Origin: CAIYQJ01 sp963717255
GTDB taxonomy: Bacteria > Chloroflexota > Limnocylindria > Limnocylindrales > CSP1-4
Direction: 5' to 3'
Assembly (NCBI GenBank): GCA_963717255.1
Contig: CAVQVT010000013.1
Coordinates: 62,001-126,000, forward strand
DNA: 64,000 nucleotides
Made by a program: the position numbers and the translations under genes. The notes under the pieces are model-generated. The model had not been told where the DNA came from. It saw only the letters and a program-made list of their open reading frames with translations, and searched no databases. This document shows positions 17,296-25,309 of this stretch, piece after piece (position 1 is the first letter of the stretch; each line of letters starts with the position of its first letter).

Positions 17296-18489
17296 TCAGT
17301 AGCTCCACATCTGGACACGGTTGTTCGCCATGTCCGTCACGAACACGTGGCCGCGGGCGTCCACCGCCACGCCGTTCGGGAACTCGAATGCGCCGTCCGT
17401 CCGGCCCTGCGTCCCGACGGAGCCGATGTACTCGGGCTTCCGCTGGTCGGGCTGGATGGACTTGTAGATGCGGACGGTGTGACCGGAGGTGTCCACGACG
17501 TACACGCGACCCTGGTCGTCCACAGTGACGCCGCGCGGGAGGCCGAGATCGCCCTCGCGGACACCGCGAGGCACCCCGCCGATCTCGCGGCCGTCGGGAG
17601 CGAAGACGCGCAGCTGGCCGTTGTTCGAGTCGGCGACGTAGATGTTGCCGTCCCTGTCCGGCCAGACGCCGTTGGGGTAGTTGAAGCCCTCGCCCACGTT
17701 CCCGGCGTACGTCCCGTCGGGGGTGAACCTGTGGACGCTCTGCGGGGTGGCCACGTCGGTCACGTACATCGTCCCGTCCGATCCGAACCCGATGCCGAGT
17801 GGCAGCCAGCCCTTGTCGTTCATCTCCTTGCCCGGGTCGAACGTCCGGCGGTAGACGCCGTCACTCGAGTAGACGTAGATCCGCGCGGTCACCCGATCGC
17901 TGACGTACACGTCGCCGTTGGCGGGGTTGATCGCCACGTACACCGGGACGTGATCCGTCTCGACCTCCGCCGTCGGGGGCTTCAGCTCGCCGAGGGCGTT
18001 GCCCTTCGCGTCGAAGACCACGACGGTCTTGTTGCCGCTCGTCTGCGCGACGTAGAGGCGGCTGCCGTCCGGCGTCACCGCCACGCCCGTCGGCGACGCG
18101 GCGTTGTAGATGCTGTAGCCGTAGGCGGGCAGCGGGTTCGTCACGACGGGCGGGATGACCGGGAGCTCGCTCACCGGCTTGCGGGTCACCAGGTACCAGC
18201 CGGCGAAGAGCGCGACCAGCCCGAGGACGATGAGGAGGAAGACCAGCAGGGCGACCCGGCGGCGTCGGCGCCGCGGCGGGGTGGGGGCGATGCCGACCTC
18301 GGCGCCGACGACCGCGGCGGCTGCGCCGGCGCCCGCGCCGGCCATCGCGAGGGCGGCGCCGGACCCCGGCGCCATGGCCGTCGCCGCGGATGCCGTCGCC
18401 GGCACCGCGGCCGCGGGAGTCTCCGCCCCGGGGGTCGCAGCCGGTGCCGCGGACGGCACGGGCTCGGGGGGGTTGAGGGGCTCGGTCAT
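17296..18489 (-). CDS. Membrane-anchored NHL-repeat beta-propeller protein
   Basis: 397 residues. An Ala/Pro-rich N-terminus ends in PPRRRRRR, followed by one transmembrane helix (about residues 80-100, VALLVFLLIVLGLVALFAGWYLV). Then come about six NHL-type blades with YVAQ, YVSD, YVTD, YVAD, YVVD and FVTD strands, each after a G-V-x-V-D/P pattern. The propeller should face outward. NHL propellers often accompany multiheme proteins and may scaffold them or bind ligands; no catalytic residues are evident. Start ATG 18489 lies 1 nt after the TPR gene stop, so the two are co-transcribed. Confidence 0.82.
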   Translation of the reverse strand: MTEPLNPPEPVPSAAPAATPGAETPAAAVPATASAATAMAPGSGAALAMAGAGAGAAAAVVGAEVGIAPTPPRRRRRRVALLVFLLIVLGLVALFAGWYLVTRKPVSELPVIPPVVTNPLPAYGYSIYNAASPTGVAVTPDGSRLYVAQTSGNKTVVVFDAKGNALGELKPPTAEVETDHVPVYVAINPANGDVYVSDRVTARIYVYSSDGVYRRTFDPGKEMNDKGWLPLGIGFGSDGTMYVTDVATPQSVHRFTPDGTYAGNVGEGFNYPNGVWPDRDGNIYVADSNNGQLRVFAPDGREIGGVPRGVREGDLGLPRGVTVDDQGRVYVVDTSGHTVRIYKSIQPDQRKPEYIGSVGTQGRTDGAFEFPNGVAVDARGHVFVTDMANNRVQMWSY

Positions 18490-18490
18490 C

Positions 18491-19510
18491 TCAGGGGTTC
18501 GCTCCGGTGCTGGGGGACGCCGCCGGCGCCTCGGAGGCGGCCGGGACGGCGGACCCGTGCGGGTCGGCGGCCCCGCCGGCGATGCGCTGCATCCCGAAGA
18601 TCGCGTTCGCGTTCTGCGGGTCCTTGGCGAGGACCTTCTGGTACATCTCCTTCGCGGTGGCCACGTCGCCCTGCGACTCGGCGATCTGGCCGAGCCCCAG
18701 GAGCGCCTCCATCGCGAACTCGCCGGTGGTGAGCGGCGTGAGGGCGGCGACCGCGACGTCCGGCTGCTGGGTGCAGAAGGCCACCATCCCGTTGGCGTAG
18801 GCGGCGCCGTCGGCCTTGCCGAGCGCCGTGTAGGCGCCGGCGAGGTTCTGGTACGGCTCACACCAGCCGGTCGGGACGAGCGCGATCGCCTTCGTGAGGA
18901 CGTCCACTGCGTCCTGCGCCTTGCCCGTCTGCACGAGCGCCGCACCGAGGACGTTCATCGCGTCCGCGTCCGTCCGGTTGATCTTCAGGGCGGCGGCGAG
19001 GCTGGCGATCGCGTCCTCGTACCGGCCCGCGCGGAAGGCGATCTCGCCGAGGCGGAAGTAGGCCTCCTCGAGCTGCGGGTCGGCGTTCGCCGCCTCGCCC
19101 TCCTTCGCGATGGCCACGAGCGCCTCGAAGTCCTTCGTCGCGCTGGCATCGTCCTTGAGGAGGAGGTACGCGTTGCCGCGGGCGAGCAGGGCGCCGTGGT
19201 GGTCCGGGACCACCTTCAGGACCTCCGCGTATTGCGTGACCGCGTCCTGGAAGCGTTCGGCCTGGAGGTAGCTCGTGGCGAGCGACAGCCGGCCGGTGAC
19301 GTTGTTCGGCTCCTTGCGGACCGCCTCCTCGGCGGAGGTGACGGCGCGCTGGGCCATGCTGGGCCCGGGGTCCGTGCTGCGGTCGAGGAAGTAGATCACC
19401 CCGATGAGGGGGACGATGATCACGATGGCGACGATCGCCCCGACGATCAGGCGGTTGATGGTCCTGTCGGACATGCCGCGCGGCTTTCCTTGTGTCTCTG
19501 TCGTCTGCAT
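18491..19510 (-). CDS. Membrane-anchored TPR protein
   Basis: 339 residues. One N-terminal transmembrane helix (about residues 20-42, LIVGAIVAIVIIVPLIGVIYFL) is followed by about seven TPR helical pairs with typical A/G/Y/A spacing (for example YFRLGEIAFRAGRYEDAIASL, MNVLGAALVQTGKAQDAVD). A Pro/Ala/Ser tail ends the protein. ATG 19510 is chosen; an internal ATG 12 codons later is also possible. It heads the NHL-cytochrome run and likely acts as an assembly scaffold. The long leader (about 70 nt or more) contains a nested hairpin. Confidence 0.8.
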   Translation of the reverse strand: MQTTETQGKPRGMSDRTINRLIVGAIVAIVIIVPLIGVIYFLDRSTDPGPSMAQRAVTSAEEAVRKEPNNVTGRLSLATSYLQAERFQDAVTQYAEVLKVVPDHHGALLARGNAYLLLKDDASATKDFEALVAIAKEGEAANADPQLEEAYFRLGEIAFRAGRYEDAIASLAAALKINRTDADAMNVLGAALVQTGKAQDAVDVLTKAIALVPTGWCEPYQNLAGAYTALGKADGAAYANGMVAFCTQQPDVAVAALTPLTTGEFAMEALLGLGQIAESQGDVATAKEMYQKVLAKDPQNANAIFGMQRIAGGAADPHGSAVPAASEAPAASPSTGANP

Positions 19511-19904
19511 CGCGAGCCCTGTCCTCGCTTCGTTCTCGTGTCCGGGACGCCGGTGGTGAATGGCGTGTTGATGCGGGGTCGTGGCCCTCGCCCCGTCGGA
19601 AGGGGAACGAAGAGCGGAGCGAGGGCCACTTCCCCTGTGGTGCATGGTCGCCGTTGAGCACGTTCGTTCCCATCCGCCGGGGGGTAGAAAAGGGGTACAG
19701 GTGCCCGAGCGCGCCGGTGCCGGACGGCGTCTATCCGATGGCCCCCGCCTCTCGGCCCCCGCGTCACGCGAGTGCGTGGGGCGGGCGCGGCGGGCGGGCC
19801 CTCGCGCACGCGCGAACAGGTAGTGGCCGGGTCAGGTCGGCCCCCTGGGGCGGGCGGCAAAGTGACTACTTGACTATTCAGATGGGCACTCTAGTATCCA
19901 TCCC
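19511..19904. other. Divergent intergenic region with structured TPR-operon leader
   Basis: This 394-bp stretch has no credible gene. On the minus strand, GTGGCCCTCGC (19619-19629) pairs with GCGAGGGCCAC (19581-19591), enclosing a smaller CCCC/GGGG hairpin. It would sit in the leader of the TPR gene, 70 nt before its start. A CTACCC box near 19680-19686 could be a -10 for that direction. The right end holds the promoter of the MNT/HEPN pair. The local base composition drops noticeably around 19680 and 19860-19900. Confidence 0.4.
19870..19897 (+). promoter_or_regulatory. Sigma-70-like leaderless promoter of the MNT/HEPN pair
   Basis: TTGACT (19870-19875) and TAGTAT (19892-19897) are separated by 16 bp, and the -10 box ends 7 nt before GTG 19905, so the transcript probably starts on the start codon. 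TGACTA is repeated at 19863 and 19871, overlapping the -35, and may be an operator half-site pair for autorepression by the winged-helix antitoxin-like protein. Confidence 0.6.
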
Positions 19905-20537
19905 GTGCATGTGAGCCATCCCATCCGCGGGGTCATCCCGAGCCTGGATGCCCCGGTCATCGAGGTCCTGGCGAAGACGACCCGGACGCTCACGGGCCGC
20001 GAGGTCGCGCGCCTCGCCGGCACCGGCAGCGTCCGCGGGGTCCGCCTCGTCCTCGCGCGACTCGTCGTGCAGGGGCTGGTGATCGCGGAGGAACGCGGGG
20101 GCGCCATCCTCTACCAGGCGAACCGTGAGCACCTGGCGTGGCCGGCGCTCGAGCGGCTCGCCAGGCTGAGGGTGGCGTTGTTCGAGCACCTCGTGGACGA
20201 GATCGCGAGATGGCCCATCGCCCCGATCCACGCCTCGGTGTTCGGGAGTGCGGCGCGCGGTGACGGCGACGCCTCGAGCGACATCGACCTCCTCCTCGTC
20301 GCGCCGCGCGACGCAGACGCGGAGGGATGGACGGCCCAGATCGACGACCTCCGGCTGCGCGTCGAGAGATGGACGGGGAACCACTGCCAGGTGTTCGATA
20401 TCGACGAGGCCCGACTCCGAGAGCACCTCGATGCACGTGACCCTCTCGTCGATGCCTTGCTCCGGGACGGCATCGTCGTGGCGGGTGACCCGCTCAAGTC
20501 GCTCCTCATCGGCCTGGCAGCGCAGCGGCCGACATGA
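19905..20537 (+). CDS. wHTH-MNT nucleotidyltransferase, antitoxin-like
   Basis: 210 residues. Residues 15-70 look like a winged helix (TLTGREVARLAGTGSVRGVRLVLARLVVQGLVIAEERGG region). Residues about 95-140 are a minimal nucleotidyltransferase with FGSAARGD, exactly ten residues between GS and DID, then LLLV, the MntA signature. In MntA/HepT type VII systems this enzyme AMPylates the HEPN partner. The downstream HEPN-like gene overlaps by 4 nt (ATGA), supporting a pair. GTG 19905 fits the leaderless promoter; GTG 19911 is an alternative. The winged helix suggests it also represses its own promoter. A housekeeping nucleotidyltransferase is the alternative. Confidence 0.72.
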   Translation: MHVSHPIRGVIPSLDAPVIEVLAKTTRTLTGREVARLAGTGSVRGVRLVLARLVVQGLVIAEERGGAILYQANREHLAWPALERLARLRVALFEHLVDEIARWPIAPIHASVFGSAARGDGDASSDIDLLLVAPRDADAEGWTAQIDDLRLRVERWTGNHCQVFDIDEARLREHLDARDPLVDALLRDGIVVAGDPLKSLLIGLAAQRPT

Positions 20538-20962
20538 GCCCGGTAGCGGCGGGCCGGACCGCCGCGTGCGGTCCGGATGAAGGCCGCATCCGCCTGCGGC
20601 AGGCTGAGTCATTCCTCCTGGTCGCAGAGCTGGTCCTGGCGCAGCCCGACGACCCGGACCTTGCCCTCACGAGCGTGGCTGCATCCCTCGCCGTTCTGGC
20701 AGGGATCGCGGGCGCCGATGCCGCTTCGTGCAGCTCACTCGGCCACCGCGCCCGTGGCCGGGACCATCACGATGCCGTGCGGCTCGTGGAGTCGATCGGC
20801 CCGGACGGCGCGCGGATCGCCCGCCACCTCTCCCGCCTCCTGGACCTCAAGGACGGGGCGCAGTACGGAGTCCTCCCGATCGGCCGGCCGCGTGCAGCGA
20901 TGTCGGTCGGGTGGGCAGCTCGGGTGGTGGAGAACGCGCAGCGCCTCATGGACGCCCGCTGA
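20534..20962 (+). CDS. HEPN-like protein, probable partner of the MNT protein
   Basis: 142 residues, all-helical. VLAGIAGADAASC, then GHRARGRDHHDAV, then ARHLSRLLDLKDGAQYG and a final amphipathic helix match the layout of HEPN proteins paired with MNT genes. The basic RxRxxHH cluster could stand in for the RX4-6H RNase motif, but a canonical one is not clear, so toxicity is uncertain. Translation is coupled to the upstream gene through ATGA. The AMPylation-target Tyr next to the RX4H motif of HepT is absent, so regulation may differ from the classic type VII system. Confidence 0.6.
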   Translation: MSPVAAGRTAACGPDEGRIRLRQAESFLLVAELVLAQPDDPDLALTSVAASLAVLAGIAGADAASCSSLGHRARGRDHHDAVRLVESIGPDGARIARHLSRLLDLKDGAQYGVLPIGRPRAAMSVGWAARVVENAQRLMDAR

Positions 20963-21002
20963 CCGCGCTCTCGACGCGTCGAGGCCTGGGCGCGGCCGCC
21001 TC

Positions 21003-21602
21003 CTAGACGCCGGCCCAGCCGACCTCGATCGTGTCCGCGCCCGTCTGGCGTGTCTCGAACCGCCACATGGGGCCCGGCGGCGGGCCGCTCACCACCTCGC
21101 CGTCGATCGTGAAGATCCCGGGGTGGCACGGGCAGACGAAGTGCGACTGGTCCGGCTTCCAGTCCACGACGCACGCCTGGTGCGTGCAGAACGGGACGAA
21201 GGCGACGACCGAGTCGTCCGCCTGCTTCACCAGCCACGCGCCGCCGCGACCGGGGGGCATGGAGCCCAGGGGTGGGGTGGCCTCGGGCACGGAAGGCGCT
21301 GAGGGCGTCAGCTCGAACTCGACGAACGTCGGCACGCCCACCTCCAGGCCGGCGGTGCTGACGGCGATCCAGCGGTTGGGCGAGGGGTACGGGCCGTACG
21401 GGGTGCCGCACGCCGCGAGCGAGACGGCCGAGGCGCCGGCGAGGGCCACCGAGCCGGCGAGGAAGGCGCGGCGCGACAGGCACGGGGCGGTCGAGGCGGC
21501 CGGGGACGCGTCGGCGGTCCCCGGCCGGGGCGCGGGGGTGCTCTGCGCGGGCGCGGGCGCGAAGGGGGTCTCGTCCGGCATCGGTCGATCCAGGCGCGTC
21601 AT
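21003..21602 (-). CDS. Tat-exported Rieske [2Fe-2S] lipoprotein
   Basis: 199 residues. After a 40-residue Pro/Ala leader comes a twin-arginine signal (SRRAFLAGS) ending in a lipobox (LAAC at about residue 65). The Rieske domain has CTHQAC (about 140) and CPCHPG (about 160) separated by 15 residues, giving the two-Cys, two-His cluster ligands. It folds in the cytoplasm, is exported by Tat and is tethered outside the membrane. No cytochrome b partner is adjacent. It could feed the multiheme proteins or a quinol complex elsewhere. An internal ATG at 21581 is an alternative start. Confidence 0.82.
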   Translation of the reverse strand: MTRLDRPMPDETPFAPAPAQSTPAPRPGTADASPAASTAPCLSRRAFLAGSVALAGASAVSLAACGTPYGPYPSPNRWIAVSTAGLEVGVPTFVEFELTPSAPSVPEATPPLGSMPPGRGGAWLVKQADDSVVAFVPFCTHQACVVDWKPDQSHFVCPCHPGIFTIDGEVVSGPPPGPMWRFETRQTGADTIEVGWAGV

Positions 21603-21620
21603 CCGCCGATCGTAGCGCGG

Positions 21621-21668
21621 GCGGTCGCCGGGCGCGGTCGCCGGGCGCGGCCGCCGGGCGCGGCCGCC
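21621..21668. repeat. 13-bp tandem repeat, about 3.7 copies
   Basis: GCGGTCGCCGGGC is repeated at 21621, 21634, 21647 (one change) and partly at 21660, filling the gap between the Rieske start and the end of the receiver gene. It could form GC-rich hairpins. No function is evident. Confidence 0.75.
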
Positions 21669-22094
21669 CTACAGGACCCGCGTGCCGGACGTGGTCGCCG
21701 CAAGGCCGAGCGCGAGCGCGCTGGCGGGGGCGAGTGCGCCGATCGGTGCGAGTGCGCCCTTCTTCATCCCGCGAATCGCCGCCAGGATGCCGTCGGGCTG
21801 CGCGGGGATCTCCTCGCGGTGCACGGAGAACGCGTGGCCGTTGTCCATGCCGACGTCGATGAGGAGCGCGTCCGGGGCGAACCGGATGAGGTCGTAGGCG
21901 GCGAACGTGCTGTTCCGCTCGACGATCACGACGTCCGGGCAGGCCGCCAGGGCCTGCTCCACGGCCGCCATGTCGTCGGCCGCGAGGTGCGCCACGGAGA
22001 GCTCCGGCGCGCAGCCGAGCACCTTCGCGAGGCCCTCGCCGAGCAGCGGATGCGTTGCGAGGATCACGACCGTGACCCTCTGCGCGTCCTCCAT
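21669..22094 (-). CDS. Standalone receiver-like protein lacking the phospho-Asp
   Basis: 141 residues with a response-regulator fold: strand VTVVILATHPLLGEGLAKVL, strand DVVIVERNSTF, strand ALLIDVG. The acidic pair after strand 1 is replaced by ATH, and the phospho-acceptor after strand 3 is Glu59, so canonical phosphorylation is unlikely. The last 35 residues turn into a hydrophobic Ala/Leu helix. ATG 22094 has GGGGATGG upstream. No output domain is attached. It may act as a constitutively active-like binding partner, or be a decayed regulator. It is 709 bp downstream of the NarL-type regulator on the same strand. Confidence 0.65.
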   Translation of the reverse strand: MEDAQRVTVVILATHPLLGEGLAKVLGCAPELSVAHLAADDMAAVEQALAACPDVVIVERNSTFAAYDLIRFAPDALLIDVGMDNGHAFSVHREEIPAQPDGILAAIRGMKKGALAPIGALAPASALALGLAATTSGTRVL

Positions 22095-22803
22095 CCCATC
22101 CCCGATGAGCCTCCGGCCGCGACCCGCCGGCATGGCTCCCCTTCCATCGAGGATGCTAGGGGGGCGCCGGCGCGGGCGCTATCCCCGGTCGGGTACAAAG
22201 TCGGGGGATACGGGTCTCTATCCCGGGGTACCGGTCGGCCCACCGGCGGACACCCTCGTTGGCGAGACCGGGCGGGCGGCCGGGCGGCACGGTGGCGGCG
22301 CGGGCCGCGTCCGCGGCGAGCAGGCGCAGCGCTCGAGGCTGCGGCGCCCCGCAGATCCGCCTTTGCGCGCGGCGCAAGAAGCGTGGCGGCCGATGCGGTC
22401 GAGGGCGACGGAGATGCCGATCCGCTGCGCCGCGGGCAACTGGGCTGCACCAGGTCGCCCGCCAAGCGCCTGACGTGCACCGGGCTTGCGTCCAGCGCAC
22501 GACAGTCGCCCGCTCGTCGACCCGCTCTGCAGGTCTTGCCCCTGACGCACGCCGGAGGCGCGGATCTGCGCGTGGCGCAGGATGCCACCGATCGAGGCCG
22601 ATGGCCAGGACCGGCCCCGCGGCCGAGGGCCGGGACAGGCCCCGCGGCCGCGGGCCGGCGGCCCGCCCTTCTCGTTCACCAAGTGCCCAGAAGGTCGCTG
22701 TCCGCGAGGGTCGTGTCGGGTATCACCCTCGGCCCTGGCTGACCCGGACCTGTCGCGGCCGCCCCGCCGTGCCCCGCGCCCGGCGGAGGCCGCCCGCGGG
22801 CCG
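22095..22803. other. 709-bp intergenic region with repeated dyads
   Basis: No credible gene is seen. Two related dyads occur: TTGCGC-gcg-GCGCAA (22363-22377) and CTGCGC-gtg-GCGCAG (22566-22580), both inside the longer shared pattern TGCGCGYGGCGCARGA. Around 22180-22240 there are several TATCCCCGG/CGGGGGATA-like half sites and GGTACC. The region lies between the phosphorylatable NarL-type regulator gene and the receiver-only gene, so the dyads are candidate binding sites for control of the latter. Confidence 0.4.
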
Positions 22804-23517
22804 TCAGGCCGGGGGCTCGGGTCTCCGGCCCATCCCCTGGCGGACGACGTACGCCGCGGCCTGGATCCGGTTCTCCAGGTGCAGCTTCTCGAGGGCGTTG
22901 TGCACGTGGTTCTTCACGGTGCCCTCGGTGATCGAGAGCCGGGAGCCGATCTCCTTGTTCGACAGGCCCTCGGACACGAGCTGCAGGATCTCGATCTCTC
23001 GCCGGGTGAGCGCGGGTCCCTCGGGCGTCGCGCTGCCCGAGGAACGGATCGGGCCGGCGGACGCTCCGCCGCTGGCGCCCCAGCCGCGGAGCGCGGTGAG
23101 GACGCGCCCGGCGATCGCCGGCGAGAGCGGCGTCTCGTTCCGCATGACCGAGCGGAGCATGTCGTACAGCTGCTCGGGCCGGAGGTCCTTGAGCAGGTAG
23201 CCGTGCGCCCCGTACCGGATGGCGTCGAAGAGGTCGTCCTCGTCCTCCGAGACGGTGAGCATGACGACCTTGGTGGCGGGCACCTGCTCGCGGATGAGTC
23301 GCACCGCCTCGACGCCGTTCATCACCGGCATGTCCACGTCCATCACGACGAGGTCGGGCTGGAGGGCGCGCGCCTGCTCGACCCCGTCGAGGCCGTTCTC
23401 GGCCTCCCCGACCACCGAGAAGTCGGGCTGGTCGTCGATCAGGGTGGCGATCGCCTTGCGGAAGAGCGGCTGGTCGTCGACCAGAAGGATCCGGATGGGA
23501 TCGTCAGGTCCCGGCAC
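22804..23517 (-). CDS. NarL/DegU-type response regulator
   Basis: 237 residues. The receiver has ILLVDDQ acidic pair, phospho-Asp in VVMDVDMP, Thr in VMLTVSE and Lys in LLKDLRP. A 35-residue Gly/Ser linker leads to a LuxR HTH (LTRREIEILQLVSEG, NKEIGSRL, TEGTVKNHVHNALEKL). It binds DNA as a dimer when phosphorylated. GTG 23517 overlaps the end of the histidine kinase gene by 14 nt, so the kinase is the cognate partner and the two are co-translated. Targets may include the dyads downstream or the nearby cytochrome operons, but this is inference. Confidence 0.9.
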   Translation of the reverse strand: MPGPDDPIRILLVDDQPLFRKAIATLIDDQPDFSVVGEAENGLDGVEQARALQPDLVVMDVDMPVMNGVEAVRLIREQVPATKVVMLTVSEDEDDLFDAIRYGAHGYLLKDLRPEQLYDMLRSVMRNETPLSPAIAGRVLTALRGWGASGGASAGPIRSSGSATPEGPALTRREIEILQLVSEGLSNKEIGSRLSITEGTVKNHVHNALEKLHLENRIQAAAYVVRQGMGRRPEPPA

Positions 23518-25309
23518 CGGTCACCTCGAGCATGCTGTGTAGCGCGTACGGCGGGACGGGCACGCGCGCGATGACACGCGACCCACGGCCCGGCGCGGAA
23601 TCGATCGACAGGGTACCGCCGATCAGCTCCATCCGTTCCCGCATGGAGTGGAGGCCGAACCCGTCGCGGTCGAGGAGCGTCCCGCCGAGGTCGAAGCCCC
23701 GCCCGTCGTCTTCGATGACGATGGTGGTGGCGTCCTCGTCCGACGCGATGTGCACGATCGCGGTCTTCGCGCCCGAATGCTTGCGGACGTTCGTCAGCGA
23801 CTCCTGGATGACCCGGATGACCTGGACCTCGGCGCGCGGGGAGAGGGGCGGCTCGGCCTCCAGGTCGGTGTCGAGGGAGGCGGCCACGCCCGATTGCTGC
23901 GAGTACTTCACGAGGTACGCGCGGAGGCCCTCGATGAGCCCGCGGTGCGGCCGGCTGGCCTCGCGGAGCCCGAGCAGCGCCTCGCGCACGTCCCGGTACG
24001 CCTCCTCCTGGATGTCGGCGAGGTCGCCCAGCTCCTGCTCCAGCGCCGGCTGGGCCCGGATGTCGTCGCGCGACGCCATCGACCGGAGCCGGATGTGCGT
24101 CGCACCCAGGACCTGGGCGAGGCTGTCGTGCATCTCGCGGGCGATCCGCTCGCGCTCGGCGAGGATCGCGGCCTGACGCTCGTTGTCCCGCTGGCGCTCG
24201 CCCACCAGCGCGATGCTCGCGAGGCTGGCCAGGCTCAGGAGGAAGCCGCGATCGCGGCTCGTGTACGGCTTGTCGTCCCGGCGGCCCACCATGAGGTCTC
24301 CGAGCGGCCCGTCCCCGCTCTCGAGGCGGACCTCCAGGCTGGCGACCAGGTCCGGCGCCGACCGGACCGGGCACGCGAGCGGTCTCTCCGGCAGGTTCGC
24401 GAACCGCTCGGGCTCGGTGCACAGGCACAGGGTCCCGTCCGCGAGTGGGTAGAACGCCGCGCCGATCCCCTCGGCGTCGATCTGCTCGGAGGCCGAGCGG
24501 CTGAGGCAGAGGACGGCGTCGTCGCTCTGCAGCAGCTCCCGGGCATGCCGGATCACCGCCGCGAGGATGTCCGCGAGGGGGTGCTGGTTCGAGACCTGGA
24601 GGAGGATGTCGTAGAAGGCGTGGCCTTCGAGCCGGCGCCTCTGCAGGTCGCTGATCAGCGACGTCATCTGGATGCTGCATGCGAGCTGGTGGCCGATGTT
24701 CGCCAGCGTCGCGCTCTCGAGCACGTCCGGCTGCTCGGCGTCCGGGGGCATGTGGAGGCGCATCCGCCCGACCACGGACGGGCCCACGGCGAGCGGGATG
24801 TCGATGAGGTGAGGGACCTCCGCACCCAGAGGCGGCACCGTGGGCCCGTGCGGGCTCACGACCACCCGCCGCTCGATCGCTCCCTCGCCGCGCGGCCCGT
24901 GCTCGCGGGGGAAGACGGTGACGGTCGCCTCGGTCGCGCCGGTCGAGGAGACGACGCTCTCGAGGGCGGCGTCGATGACCTCCTCCACGCCGAGCTCCCC
25001 CTGGACGGCGGTGGAGACGGCATTGACGGCGGCGAGCTCGCGGTTCTGGCGGATCACGGCTCGCTGGGCACGCTCGATCAGCGTGAACATGGCGGCCGCG
25101 AACGCGAGGACCGCGACGATGAGGACCGCCGCCAGGGCGACGTACTCGGCCTGCTGCGTCGGGTCGGTCTCGATGAACAGGAAGCGGAACGCCTCGCCGA
25201 TCACGACGAACGCGATCGGCAGTGCGACGCCGATGACCTTGAGGCGACCGAGGTCGACCGAGGCCCCCGACTCCGTCGCCTTCTGCCGCGCCGCCGTGCT
25301 GCGCTCCAC
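23504..25309 (-). CDS. GAF-domain histidine kinase (NarX/DegS type, HisKA_3)
   Basis: 601 residues from GTG 25309, with GAGGGGAG just upstream. There are two transmembrane helices (about 25-43 and 55-77), a first GAF-like domain (about 95-225) and a second (about 240-375). HisKA_3 has the phospho-His in REMHDSLAQ (about residue 394), and HATPase_c has NVRKHS, DDGRGFD and GFGLHSMRER. The second GAF has LCLCT and a further Cys in LACPV (C-x-C...C), which could hold a redox-active or metal site. The frame is open for another 260 codons upstream but is low complexity. It should phosphorylate the overlapping NarL-type regulator. Confidence 0.85.
   Translation of the reverse strand: MERSTAARQKATESGASVDLGRLKVIGVALPIAFVVIGEAFRFLFIETDPTQQAEYVALAAVLIVAVLAFAAAMFTLIERAQRAVIRQNRELAAVNAVSTAVQGELGVEEVIDAALESVVSSTGATEATVTVFPREHGPRGEGAIERRVVVSPHGPTVPPLGAEVPHLIDIPLAVGPSVVGRMRLHMPPDAEQPDVLESATLANIGHQLACSIQMTSLISDLQRRRLEGHAFYDILLQVSNQHPLADILAAVIRHARELLQSDDAVLCLSRSASEQIDAEGIGAAFYPLADGTLCLCTEPERFANLPERPLACPVRSAPDLVASLEVRLESGDGPLGDLMVGRRDDKPYTSRDRGFLLSLASLASIALVGERQRDNERQAAILAERERIAREMHDSLAQVLGATHIRLRSMASRDDIRAQPALEQELGDLADIQEEAYRDVREALLGLREASRPHRGLIEGLRAYLVKYSQQSGVAASLDTDLEAEPPLSPRAEVQVIRVIQESLTNVRKHSGAKTAIVHIASDEDATTIVIEDDGRGFDLGGTLLDRDGFGLHSMRERMELIGGTLSIDSAPGRGSRVIARVPVPPYALHSMLEVTGAGT

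Noticed and set aside
22134..22803. Several overlapping open frames in both directions in the 709-bp gap
   Set aside because: All are Arg/Ala/Pro-rich, none has a ribosome-binding site or domain pattern, and dyads fill the region.
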